NCBI GenBank assembly: GCA_934378145.1
Contig: CAKXXW010000045.1
Location: 1-11,567, forward strand
Source: an uncultured Eubacteriales bacterium
GTDB lineage: Bacteria > Bacillota > Clostridia > Oscillospirales > CAG-272
Direction: 5' to 3'
DNA: 11,567 nt
The translations under genes and the position numbers were made by a program. The notes beneath the pieces were generated by a model. It saw only the letters and a program-made list of their open reading frames with translations, had not been told where the DNA came from and ran no database searches. Shown one piece after another: positions 1-6,721 of this stretch (the first letter of the stretch is position 1; every line of letters starts with the position of its first letter).

Positions 1-145
1 CTCAAGGGTATGCAAGCATCCCCTTTTCATCCTCGGGCAAAATCCCCCGGAATTTTCCCCCGCGGGGGAAAATTCTGCCCGAGACAAGGATTTTGACCGT
101 TTAATCTAAAGTTTGCGTTCGCTTACAGGTCGAACATTTGCGCGA
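1..145 (-). repeat. Composite hairpin repeat, copy R1 (cut by window edge)
   Basis: This is the A and B part of a composite intergenic repeat, in the minus orientation, with its C and D parts lying left of the window. Positions 50-75 form a perfect 12-bp hairpin (GAATTTTCCCCC / GGGGGAAAATTC). It is enclosed by a second stem, CTCGGGCA (32-39) with TGCCCGAG (76-83). The first 115 bases are the reverse complement, with changes, of about 5090-5204 in copy R4. Positions 86-140 match the A part of R4, which contains a GACCTGTAAGCGAACGC-like segment. No coding potential is seen. Confidence 0.8.
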
Positions 146-482
146 ACTTTGCGCAGATTTACGATTTGTAAGATAAGAATTAAAACAATTGTGCGGTAGG
201 GGCGACCATTGGTCGCCCGCTTTGAACGGGTAAGAAAGACCTCACCGAAGGCGGTAAATTTCATTTTTACTTGTAGGGGAGGATATCATCCTCCCGTTTT
301 TATCGATGAAGAAAATCTTCACCAGAGACGAATATCATTTTGTGCGGGCGCCCGATGGGATGCCCCTACCGTGGGTGAAAATGAAGCGCACCTGCGGTGC
401 ATGAAAAATGAAGCAGGGCTTCGCCCTGTGAAGCGCGGCTTCGCCGCACGGAGGGTAAACGAGTACGCTTCGTTTTATGTGC
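146..482. other. Gene-free core of repeat island 1 with short palindromes
   Basis: No credible gene is seen here. The stretch holds a series of short palindromes. GGGCGACC/GGTCGCCC lies at 200-218 after GTAGGGG. GGGAGGAT/ATCCTCCC lies at 277-295 after GTAGGGG and recurs almost identically at 10020-10038. A divergent, oppositely oriented GTAGGGGC relative lies at about 348-372. Further along, tandem hairpins include GCAGGGC/GCCCTG (413-428) and GCGGC/GCCGC (434-448), each with a TTC loop. A 116-codon open frame across 209-559 is built from these repeats and is not supported as a gene. Confidence 0.6.
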
Positions 483-483
483 G

Positions 484-760
484 CCCTGTCGGTGAATTTT
501 GCCTTAAGGTTAAACAGTCAAAATCCTTGTCTCGGGCAGAATTTCACCCCTCGGGGTGAAATTCCGGTGGGTTTTTGAGAAGATCCGATAAAAGGCTGCT
601 TGCAGACTTTTGAGGAGCTTTCTCAAAAAGACACCTTAGTTTTGCCGCAGGCAAAATGCCGCGAGACAACTCCTTACTTCCATAATCCGTTAGCAAGTTC
701 TTTGAAGGGTGCGGGAAACCTTTCTTTCAAGAAAGTTTCCCGCGTCTCCCGTCCCGTCTC
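484..760 (+). repeat. Composite hairpin repeat, copy R2 (complete A-B-C-D)
   Basis: This is a full copy of the composite repeat. Part A (about 484-530) contains ACCTGTCGGTG, shared with copy R6. Part B has a perfect 12-bp hairpin at 539-564 (GAATTTCACCCC / GGGGTGAAATTC). Part C has TTTTGCC/GGCAAAA at 640-656 followed by GCCGCGAGACAA. Part D has a long hairpin at 711-743 (GCGGGAAAC / GTTTCCCGC with an inner CTTT..AAAG stem and one bulged C). The D end faces the stop codon of the leftward gene ending at 789, leaving 45 nt between. No clear U-tract follows the D hairpin, so a terminator role is possible but unproven. Confidence 0.85.
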
Positions 761-788
761 TACCGTCGTGTATCTCTTCGGTGAATGA

Positions 789-1109
789 TCAGCGATCAAG
801 TGCGTATAGCGCGAGTGCGCGGCGGCGAAGGCGGAACACCGACCTTCTCGAGATCCCGAGCAGCTCCGCGCACACCTCGAATGTGTTCCCGTTTATGTAA
901 TGCTGTATCAGAAGCAGTCTCTCCGGTGACGGCGGCAGGCTCATGACCGACCGCCTTATCTCAAAAAGGTCTGCCTTCACGCTCCCCGCATCAATCTCCG
1001 CGTAATCTCCGAGATATTCCGCCGCCTCAAGCATATTTTTCAGCTTCATATAACACGAGAGCTTCCTGTCCGCCATCTCCTCGGCGGTCATCTTTTCGTT
1101 TCCTGCCAT
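789..1109 (-). CDS. Small sigma-region-4-like (DUF1492/ArpU-type) HTH protein
   Basis: This encodes a 106-residue, mostly helical protein. The N-terminal half (residues about 5-65) is predicted as two amphipathic helices. The C-terminal part (about 60-103) reads SPERLLLIQHYINGNTFEVC, then AELLGISRRSVFRLRRRAL. That is the layout of sigma-70 region 4 and of the phage DUF1492/ArpU/RinA-like activators, with the recognition helix around ISRRSVFRLRRRA. It probably binds DNA or RNA polymerase as a small transcription regulator. The ATG start follows an AAAGGAG site about 8 nt upstream. The gene lies 36 nt downstream of the zinc-ribbon gene, so the two are probably one operon read from the promoter at 1569-1597. 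The family assignment comes from motif recall and the target genes are unknown. Such proteins are common in prophages and integrative elements, but no other phage genes are visible here. Confidence 0.75.
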   Translation of the reverse strand: MAGNEKMTAEEMADRKLSCYMKLKNMLEAAEYLGDYAEIDAGSVKADLFEIRRSVMSLPPSPERLLLIQHYINGNTFEVCAELLGISRRSVFRLRRRALALYALDR

Positions 1110-1145
1110 TTTTTCATCTCCTTTGCCGGCATACCGCCTGTTTTT

Positions 1146-1397
1146 TCATTTCTCCACGGTCTTCGCCGCTCCGAGTGCAAGTATCAGTCCGACCTTGCTT
1201 CCCTTCCCGCAAAGCCTCACAAGTCCGTCGGCGTCAAGTCCCTCGCAGCAGTCAAGGCAAAGCACCTCTCCGTCGGTAAACCGCAACGCTTTTTCGGCCT
1301 CTATCGGTTCTCCGCAACACGAACAGCGAAGCACCCGCGCCGCCCGATACCCGGGGCAGTCCGACGGACACCTTCTGCGATGACATTCCTCACACAT
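1146..1397 (-). CDS. Cys-rich double zinc-ribbon-like small protein
   Basis: This encodes an 83-residue protein with two cysteine clusters. Residues 2-14 carry C2, C5, C10 and C14. Residues 25-51 carry C25, C27 and C28, then C47, C50 and C51, which resembles one half of a LIM or treble-clef zinc site. The remaining C-terminal third is short, with a glycine/alanine-rich hydrophobic stretch (residues 66-78). The function is not recognised; it is probably a zinc-binding adaptor or regulator. The ATG at 1397 is preferred because GGAGG lies about 4 nt upstream of it. A longer version from a TTG at 1478 has no ribosome binding site and runs back into a promoter of the opposite strand. It is the first gene of the leftward two-gene operon and sits opposite the S24 repressor gene. 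Confidence 0.65.
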   Translation of the reverse strand: MCEECHRRRCPSDCPGYRAARVLRCSCCGEPIEAEKALRFTDGEVLCLDCCEGLDADGLVRLCGKGSKVGLILALGAAKTVEK

Positions 1398-1471
1398 TTT
1401 TCCTCCGCGGGGATAAAAAACCTCCCGTGCGAAGTTTTTTTCCCTGTTTTCCTTTCTTTTTCGATTCAGCC

Positions 1472-1500
1472 TTGACAAAACGGATCATCTGTTTTATAAT
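1472..1500 (+). promoter_or_regulatory. Consensus sigma-A promoter for the repressor/ABC-F operon
   Basis: TTGACA (1472-1477) and TATAAT (1495-1500) are separated by exactly 17 nt, which is a perfect consensus. The predicted start site is near 1507, leaving an untranslated leader of about 200 nt before the repressor gene at 1710. The transcript would pass through the opposing promoter at 1569-1597. Confidence 0.85.
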
Positions 1501-1507
1501 GATAGTG

Positions 1508-1522
1508 CATCGGCAAACGATG
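1508..1522. promoter_or_regulatory. Possible operator dyad between the facing promoters
   Basis: CATCG and CGATG form a 5-5-5 inverted repeat around GCAAA. It lies at the predicted start of the rightward transcript and inside the 56 bp shared by both transcripts. A partly similar sequence in the other direction (TTCGTTTACG) lies at about 1554-1563, by the start of the leftward transcript. Position makes these candidate repressor sites, but the dyad is short and could be chance. Confidence 0.25.
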
Positions 1523-1568
1523 TATATGACCGTCCGCGCCGTCATTGGCTTCCTTCGTTTACGGTAGG

Positions 1569-1597
1569 ATTATAACGCATTTCCGAAGTATTGTCAA
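1569..1597 (-). promoter_or_regulatory. Consensus sigma-A promoter for the zinc-ribbon/HTH operon
   Basis: On the minus strand, TTGACA (1592-1597) and TATAAT (1569-1574) are separated by 17 nt, again a perfect consensus. The predicted start is near 1562, so transcription runs leftward through the rightward promoter at 1472-1500, with a leader of about 165 nt to the ATG at 1397. The two promoters therefore face each other rather than diverge. Confidence 0.85.
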
Positions 1598-1709
1598 GAT
1601 ATATTTCTGAAAAAGGAAATATTTGTTTATTACGCATATTACGGCATACCGGCATTGGTCATATTGCCCGCAAATTCACGGGAAACGCCACATAAGGAGT
1701 TCTGCGAAT

Positions 1710-2336
1710 ATGAATTATCAGCGCTTTGAGGCTCTTCTCAAGAGTCATAACACGACGGTCTACCGCCTTGCGAAGGCGACGGGCATCTCGAATTCTACCT
1801 TCACCGATTGGAAGAACGGCAGGTCAACGCCGAAGGCGGACAAGCTGAAGCTTATCGCCGATTACTTTTCGGTCCCGGTCGACTACCTCATAGGAAGCGA
1901 AGCCGAGCGCTCGGCAGAGCAGAAAAACTACAAGGCTGCGGTCGCGCGGAAAATGGTCCCGATCATCGGCATCATCCGCGCCGGCACGCCGATAATCACG
2001 AACGAGACGCTTCTCGGCTACGAGCTTGCCGACATCGACGACGCCGACGACTATTTTTACCTCAGGGTCAGCGGCGACAGCATGAAGGACTGCGGGATGG
2101 TCGACGGCTCGCTCGTGCTTTTCCGCAAGCAGCAGTACGCCGAGGACGGCGACATAGTTGCCTGCCTTGTCGCGGGCGAATGTGCCACGGTCAAGCGCTT
2201 CCGCCGCGTACACCGTCGCATCCTGCTCGTCCCCGAAAACCGCGACTATTCGCCGATAGAGCTTACTCCCGAGGATTTTGAATCGGGAGACGCGCGGATT
2301 CTCGGCGTTGCCGTCGAGGTGAAAATAAAGCTCTGA
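1710..2336 (+). CDS. CI/LexA-like repressor: XRE HTH plus S24 self-cleaving domain
   Basis: This encodes a 208-residue DNA-binding repressor. Residues about 4-62 form an XRE/Cro-CI helix-turn-helix with a recognition region around GISNSTFTDWKNGRSTP and the usual FSVPVDYLIG end. Residues about 83-205 form an S24 peptidase (LexA/CI/UmuD) domain. The expected Ala-Gly cleavage bond is A91-G92, the nucleophile is S124 in SGDSM, and the general base is K162 in TVKRF, so all three key elements are present. Proteins of this type are cleaved when RecA is activated by DNA damage, which relieves repression. The start is the ATG at 1710 because AAGGAG lies at 1694-1699; an upstream in-frame start region at 1623 lacks such a site. 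The XRE domain sets it apart from housekeeping LexA, which has a winged helix. It probably acts at the facing promoters just upstream, but that is inferred from position. Confidence 0.9.
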   Translation: MNYQRFEALLKSHNTTVYRLAKATGISNSTFTDWKNGRSTPKADKLKLIADYFSVPVDYLIGSEAERSAEQKNYKAAVARKMVPIIGIIRAGTPIITNETLLGYELADIDDADDYFYLRVSGDSMKDCGMVDGSLVLFRKQQYAEDGDIVACLVAGECATVKRFRRVHRRILLVPENRDYSPIELTPEDFESGDARILGVAVEVKIKL

Positions 2337-2359
2337 AACTCTCCCGAAAGGAAACACAG

Positions 2360-4315
2360 ATGACTGTAATAAGTGTCAGCCGCCTCACCCTTCACTACGG
2401 CGTGAGGACGGTGCTTGAAAATATCAGCTTTTCACTCAACGACAACGATCGCCTCGGCATCGTCGGGGTCAACGGGTGCGGAAAGACCTCGCTCTTCCGG
2501 CTCATCCTCGGCGAGGAGACCCCCGACTCGGGCGAGGTCTTCATCGCGAAGGGCAAGACTGTCGGCGTCCTTGCGCAGGACAGCGCCTTCCGGCTCCCCG
2601 AAGGCACCGACGAGAGCCTTACGCCGAAGGAGTTTATGTACCTCGCCTTCCCCGAATTTATAAAGGCGGAGGCTCAGCTTGACGAGATGAACGCGCGCCT
2701 TGCGGCGTGGTCGGGCGTATCGGAGAATAAATTCTACTCCGAGCTTTCACAGAAATACACTGACCTTCACGAAAAATATATCGCCGACGGCGGGCTTGAA
2801 TTCCGCGCAAGGTGTTCTTCGATCCTTCTCAGGATGGGCTTTGACGAAGAGATGATGTCGCGCCCGCTTGATTCCCTTTCGGGAGGCCAGCGAACGCGCC
2901 TTGCCATCTCGCGCCAACTCTGCCGCGAGCCGGATATTCTCATGCTCGACGAGCCGACGAACCACCTTGACATAGAGACGCTCGCGTGGCTCGAAAACTA
3001 CCTTGCCGCCTACAAAAAATGCGTCATAGTCATCTCGCACGACCGGTATTTTCTCGATCGCGTGACAAACAAGACGCTCTTCATCGAAAACACCCATGCG
3101 AGCCTCTACGACGGGGCATACACGGCGGCGCAGGGCAAGCGCGAGGATGACCTTCGCGTACAGATAAAGCACTATTGGGAACAGCAGAAATATATCCGCC
3201 ACCAAGAGGAATTCATCGCCCAGCAGCGTGCATGGAACCGCGAAAAGAACATCGCGCGTGCCGAGAGCCGCGAAAAACAGCTTGCAAAGCTCGAGCGGAT
3301 AGAGCTTCCGCCCGAGGCGCCGAAGCCGATACACCTCCGCTTCACGCAAAGCACGAAGTCGGGCGGCGAGGTAATGGCGGTGAAGGATCTGACCTTCGGA
3401 TATTCCTCGTCACCCCTTTTCAGCGGGCTTGATTTCCTTGTCAGGCAGGGCGAGCGGCTCTTCATCATCGGCAAGAACGGGTGCGGAAAATCGACTCTCG
3501 TAAAGCTCCTCACCGGAAAGCTCGAGCCGACGGGCGGCAGGATAGAGGGCGGATACAATGTACAGATAGGCTGCTACGATCAGGAAAACCGGACGCTGAA
3601 CGACTCGAACACCGTCTTTTCCGAGCTTCACAACGCCTATCCGCAGAAGACCGACCTTGAGATCCGCTCGACGCTCGCCGCGTTCAGGTTTTTTGCCGAC
3701 GATATGGAGAAGAGCGTCGGTGCGCTCAGCGGAGGAGAACGCGCGCGCCTTATGCTTGCAAAGCTGATAATGTCGCACATGAACCTTCTGATCCTTGACG
3801 AGCCGACGAACCACCTCGACATAGGCTCACGCGAGGCGCTCGAGGACGCGATAGAGAGCTTTGACGGCACGCTTATCGCCGTTTCGCACGACCGGACTTT
3901 CATAAACCGGCTGGCGACACGGATAATCGAGATATGTCCGAAAAACGGTACGGCGGGCGATATGACCGATTACACGGTCACGAATGTCGGCTCGGGATAC
4001 GACGAATACAGGGCTTTCGTAAGCTCGCGCGAGGCATCCGGTGCGGTCGCGGGAGAGAAGGCAGCGCCGGCGAGCGACAGCCGCGCGAGGTACGAGGAAA
4101 ACAAGAAGAATCAGTCGCGGGAGCGGAGCGAGCAACGGAGGCTCGAGCGGCTCGCGGATGAAAAAAAGAAGCTCGAAGCCGAGCTTGACAGCGTGACGGC
4201 GGAGCTTTACGGCGAGGCGGCGTCGGATTATATCCGCGCCTCGGAACTTGAAGCGCGTCGGCAGGAGATCGAAGAGCGCCTGCTTGAGATTTACGACGAG
4301 ATCGGGATGGATTGA
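2360..4315 (+). CDS. ABC-F family ATPase (ribosome-associated, Uup/YdiF-like)
   Basis: This encodes 651 residues with two tandem ATP-binding cassettes and no membrane segments, the hallmark of ABC-F proteins that act on the ribosomal E site. Cassette 1 has Walker A at 36-44 (GVNGCGKTS), signature LSGGQ at 173-177 and Walker B with DEPTNHLD at about 193-204. The interdomain linker, about 250-320, is charged and helical. Cassette 2 has Walker A at 371-379 (GKNGCGKST), LSGGE at 456-460 and ILDEPTNHLD at 478-487. Residues about 575-650 form a Lys/Glu/Arg-rich coiled coil like the Uup/YdiF C-terminus. Both catalytic glutamates are present. It may be a housekeeping translation factor or an antibiotic ribosome-protection factor; the sequence alone does not decide. 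The start follows AAAGGAA and lies 23 nt after the repressor stop, so the two genes are probably co-transcribed. Copy R3 of the composite repeat begins 33 nt after its stop. Confidence 0.93.
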   Translation: MTVISVSRLTLHYGVRTVLENISFSLNDNDRLGIVGVNGCGKTSLFRLILGEETPDSGEVFIAKGKTVGVLAQDSAFRLPEGTDESLTPKEFMYLAFPEFIKAEAQLDEMNARLAAWSGVSENKFYSELSQKYTDLHEKYIADGGLEFRARCSSILLRMGFDEEMMSRPLDSLSGGQRTRLAISRQLCREPDILMLDEPTNHLDIETLAWLENYLAAYKKCVIVISHDRYFLDRVTNKTLFIENTHASLYDGAYTAAQGKREDDLRVQIKHYWEQQKYIRHQEEFIAQQRAWNREKNIARAESREKQLAKLERIELPPEAPKPIHLRFTQSTKSGGEVMAVKDLTFGYSSSPLFSGLDFLVRQGERLFIIGKNGCGKSTLVKLLTGKLEPTGGRIEGGYNVQIGCYDQENRTLNDSNTVFSELHNAYPQKTDLEIRSTLAAFRFFADDMEKSVGALSGGERARLMLAKLIMSHMNLLILDEPTNHLDIGSREALEDAIESFDGTLIAVSHDRTFINRLATRIIEICPKNGTAGDMTDYTVTNVGSGYDEYRAFVSSREASGAVAGEKAAPASDSRARYEENKKNQSRERSEQRRLERLADEKKKLEAELDSVTAELYGEAASDYIRASELEARRQEIEERLLEIYDEIGMD

Positions 4316-4340
4316 CAGGCGGGGGACACGGGAGAGAACG

Positions 4341-4612
4341 GGGGACACGGGAAACTTTCTTAGAAGAAAGTTTCCCGAACCCTTCAAAGAATTTGCTGGA
4401 AGGCTATGGAAGTAGCGCCTTGTCTCGCGGCATTTTGCCTGCGGCAAAACTTTGGTGGATTTTTGGGAAAGCTCCTCAAAAGTCTGCGAGCAGCCTTTTA
4501 TCGGACCTTCCCCAAAAACCCACCGGAATTTTCCCCCGCGGGGGAAAATTCTATCGCGAGACAAGAGGCTTGACCGTTTGACCTTAAGGTTGCACTCATT
4601 TACAGACCGCAC
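4341..4612 (-). repeat. Composite hairpin repeat, copy R3 (complete D-C-B-A)
   Basis: This is a full copy in the minus orientation. The D hairpin at 4349-4376 is a perfect 12-bp stem (GGGAAACTTTCT / AGAAAGTTTCCC, loop TAGA). The C hairpin is at 4433-4449 (TTTTGCC/GGCAAAA). The B hairpin is at 4526-4551 (GAATTTTCCCCC / GGGGGAAAATTC). Part A follows, ending near 4612. The D end is nearest the ABC-F stop codon. Open frames through it on either strand are repeat-derived and not supported as genes. Confidence 0.85.
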
Positions 4613-5065
4613 ACACCGTTAAGCCGAACGCTCACCGAACGACAAGTTTTCACCCGAAAACTTTTTGAAAGTTTAGGTCAAGCCTTTTCAAAGGCTTGCG
4701 GTTTCCAAAGGCAGAGCCTTTGGTCGCCCTCCGCAGAGGGCGAAATCTCCTTTATGGCATTTTCTTTTTGCTTAGCTTTTTCTTTTGTGCCTGCTAAAGG
4801 CAAAAGAAAAAGCGCCGTTAAATTTCCGAAGGCGAACACTCTGCAAAAGGGCGATACTTTTAATTGAAACGGTAGGGGCGTCCCATCGGACACCCGGCGG
4901 GTCGTACCCGCACCCTTGAATCGCGGTTTATGCACCGAAGGGTGAGATTTTCACCCGAAGAAAATACTCTGCCAAAGGCAAGAAAGACCTCACCCGTGAC
5001 AACGCCCATAACAAGTCATTGTCTCCGGGGGAGGTCTTCACTTTTGGTAAGCATCGGTTTAATGG
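4613..5065. other. Gene-free core of repeat island 2
   Basis: No credible gene is seen. From left to right there is an extended A-tail (4601-4641, related to 11105-11145). Next come three tandem hairpins: CAAGCCTTT/AAAGGCTTG (4679-4698), then CCAAAGGC/GCCTTTGG, then CGCCCTC/GAGGGCG. A larger hairpin lies at 4775-4813. A GTAGGGGCGTCCCATCGG palindromic element lies at 4872-4889. The palindrome GCGGGT/ACCCGC (4897-4911) begins a block of about 60 bp that recurs with few changes at 10040-10105. The palindrome GGGTGA/TCACCC lies near 4940-4956. Confidence 0.6.
4775..4813. repeat. Long A/T-rich hairpin in repeat island 2
   Basis: GCTTTTTCTTTTG (4775-4787) pairs with CAAAAGAAAAAGC (4801-4813). An inner GCCT/AGGC stem extends it, with a two-base bulge. 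It lies about 460 nt beyond the ABC-F stop and about 570 nt beyond the acetate kinase stop, so a role as their primary terminator is unlikely. It may be part of a mobile palindromic repeat. Confidence 0.5.
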
Positions 5066-5346
5066 TGCGTTCGACCTGTAAGCGAACGCAACCTTCAGGT
5101 CAAACGGTTTCCTCCCTTGTCTCGGGCAGAATTTCGCCTCGCAGAGGTGAAATTCCGGGGGATTTTGCCCGAGGGCGAAAAGGGGATGCTTGCATACCCT
5201 TGAGTCCTCGGCAAAAATCCACCATAGTTTTGCCGTAGGCAAAATGCCGCGAGACAAAGCGTTACTCCCATAGCCTTCCAGCAAGTTCTTTGGGGGCGTG
5301 GGGGACTTTCTCGAAAGAAAGTCCCCCACATCCTTCGCGTCTCCCG
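5066..5346 (+). repeat. Composite hairpin repeat, copy R4 (complete A-B-C-D)
   Basis: This is a full copy in the plus orientation. Part A contains GACCTG...CAGGTC (about 5078-5102). The B hairpin is at 5129-5155 (GAATTTCGCCTC / GAGGTGAAATTC, one G-T pair). It is followed by a segment reading on to CATACCCTTGAG that matches the start of the window in reverse. The C hairpin is at 5228-5244 (TTTTGCC/GGCAAAA). The D hairpin is at 5298-5329, a perfect 14-bp stem (GTGGGGGACTTTCT / AGAAAGTCCCCCAC, loop CGAA). The D end faces the acetate kinase stop with 51 nt between. Confidence 0.85.
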
Positions 5347-5380
5347 GCACTGCCGGGGCGGTCCTTGTTTCCAATATAGC

Positions 5381-6589
5381 TTAGAGCGCTTTTACAAGCT
5401 CCTCGGTGTCCTTCGCGATCATAAGCTCCTCGTTGGTCGGGATGACAAGCATCTGCACCTTCGCATCGGGAGCCGAAATGTTGTACTCGACGGAGGTGCG
5501 CTTCGCCTTCTCGTTAAGCTCCTCGTCGATCTTCACGCCGAGGAATTCAAGGTTCTTTGCGACTCTCGAACGGTAGTGAGGATTGTTTTCTCCGATACCG
5601 CCGGCAAAGACTATCGCGTCGACGCCTCCCATAACGGCGGCGTAGCCTCCGATATACCTTGTGAGCTGATGCACGACCATATTCTCGATGAGCTGGTAGC
5701 GCTTATTGCCCTTTCTCGCGCCCTCTTCGATGTCGCGGTTGTCGCTCGTGACCTCGGACACGCCGAGCATACCCGATTCCTTGTTCATCATATGATCGAT
5801 CTGATCGGGGGTCATTCCCTCCTTCTTCATAAGGAACGGTACGATGGCGGGGTCGATCGAGCCGCAGCGCGTACCCATTATGATGCCCTCGAGCGGGGTG
5901 AGTCCCATAGATGTGTCATAGCACTTTCCGTTCTTCACGGCGGAGATAGACGAGCCGTTTCCGAGGTGGCAGGTGACTATCTTCAGCTCTTCGGGTTTCT
6001 TTCCGAGCATCTCGGCGGCACGGAGGGTCACATAACGGTGCGAGGTGCCGTGGAAGCCGTAGCGGCGGATATGATACTTCTCATAATACTTATAGGGGAT
6101 AGGATAAAGGTAGGCGTAATCGGGCATCGTCTGATGGAAGCCGGTATCAAAGACAGCTACCTGCGGCACGCCGGGCATCATCTTCTCGCAGGCGCGGATG
6201 CCCGTGAGGTTATGGGGGTTATGAAGCGGCCCCAGCTCGCAACATTCCTCGACAGCTGCGATGACGCTGTCATTTATTATGACCGAGCCGGAGAATTTTT
6301 CGCCGCCGTGAAGGACTCTGTGACCCACTGCGCTGATCTCCGAAAGCGAATCTATAACGCCGTTTTCCTTCGAGGTCAGGGTGTCAAGCACGAGCTTCAC
6401 CGCTTCGGCATGGTTATTCATATGGATGTCGATCTTGTAGTCTTCTCTGCCCTCGACCTTCTGCTTGAAGTTGCCGCCATCGATACCGATACGGTCAGCC
6501 TGTCCCTTTGCAAGCACCTTGTCGTTTTCCATATCGATAAGCTGATACTTTATCGACGAGCTGCCCGCGTTTATAACGAGAATTTTCAT
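5381..6589 (-). CDS. ackA: Acetate kinase
   Basis: This encodes 402 residues, the usual full length. The enzyme interconverts acetyl phosphate plus ADP with acetate plus ATP, the ATP-yielding last step of acetate fermentation, in the cytoplasm. The ASKHA-fold motifs are intact: N7 in NAGSSS, R91 in GHRVLHGG, D148 in FDTGFHQTMP, H180 in GFHGTSHRYV, H208 in HLGNGSS, R241 in GTRCGSIDP, the adenine-site FAGGIGEN (328-335), and E387 in IPTNEEL. These match the catalytic residues established for the Methanosarcina enzyme. AAGGAG lies about 10 nt upstream of the ATG, and a strong promoter is at 6634-6662. No phosphotransacetylase gene adjoins it, so it is transcribed alone and diverges from the operon starting at 6756. 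A 338-codon antisense open frame over the gene is a codon-bias shadow. Confidence 0.97.
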   Translation of the reverse strand: MKILVINAGSSSIKYQLIDMENDKVLAKGQADRIGIDGGNFKQKVEGREDYKIDIHMNNHAEAVKLVLDTLTSKENGVIDSLSEISAVGHRVLHGGEKFSGSVIINDSVIAAVEECCELGPLHNPHNLTGIRACEKMMPGVPQVAVFDTGFHQTMPDYAYLYPIPYKYYEKYHIRRYGFHGTSHRYVTLRAAEMLGKKPEELKIVTCHLGNGSSISAVKNGKCYDTSMGLTPLEGIIMGTRCGSIDPAIVPFLMKKEGMTPDQIDHMMNKESGMLGVSEVTSDNRDIEEGARKGNKRYQLIENMVVHQLTRYIGGYAAVMGGVDAIVFAGGIGENNPHYRSRVAKNLEFLGVKIDEELNEKAKRTSVEYNISAPDAKVQMLVIPTNEELMIAKDTEELVKAL

Positions 6590-6633
6590 TGATATATGCT
6601 CCTTGATTTTGAATTTACAAATAGAATCACTAT

Positions 6634-6662
6634 ATAATACAATATTTTCCCCGTTTTGTCAA
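6634..6662 (-). promoter_or_regulatory. Sigma-A promoter for ackA
   Basis: On the minus strand, TTGACA (6657-6662) and TATTAT (6634-6639) have a 17-nt spacer. The predicted start is near 6627, giving a short leader of about 38 nt. No operator or riboswitch-like structure was noticed. Confidence 0.8.
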
Positions 6663-6692
6663 CCGAGACAGGGTAATTTATCTCCTTATTTA

Positions 6693-6721
6693 TTGACAAA
6701 AGGCTCCCGTGATGATACAAT
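6693..6721 (+). promoter_or_regulatory. Sigma-A promoter for the 6756-9928 operon
   Basis: TTGACA (6693-6698) and TACAAT (6716-6721) are separated by 17 nt. The predicted start is near 6728, about 28 nt before the first ATG. It is back-to-back with the ackA promoter, the two -35 boxes being about 30 nt apart. Confidence 0.8.

Noticed and set aside
209..559. 116-codon open frame in repeat island 1
   Set aside because: It is composed of palindromic repeats shared with other islands, with no ribosome site and no recognisable protein features.
711..743. D hairpins as standard intrinsic terminators
   Set aside because: None of the four complete D hairpins is followed by a U-tract in the direction of transcription, so they were labelled repeats rather than terminators.
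1398..1478. Longer TTG start for the zinc-ribbon protein
   Set aside because: It has no ribosome site, whereas the ATG at 1397 has GGAGG at good spacing. The extension overlaps the opposing promoter region.
1710..2336. Housekeeping LexA
   Set aside because: The N-terminus is an XRE-type helix-turn-helix rather than the LexA winged helix, and no Bacillus-type SOS box (CGAAC-N4-GTTCG) was seen upstream.
3827..4612. 261-codon minus-strand frame over the ABC-F 3' end and copy R3
   Set aside because: Most of it is antisense to a clear ABC-F gene and the rest is composite repeat. Similar repeat-derived peptides appear at every copy.
5576..6592. 338-codon plus-strand frame
   Set aside because: It lies entirely antisense to acetate kinase, whose catalytic residues are all intact. 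The open frame is a by-product of codon bias.
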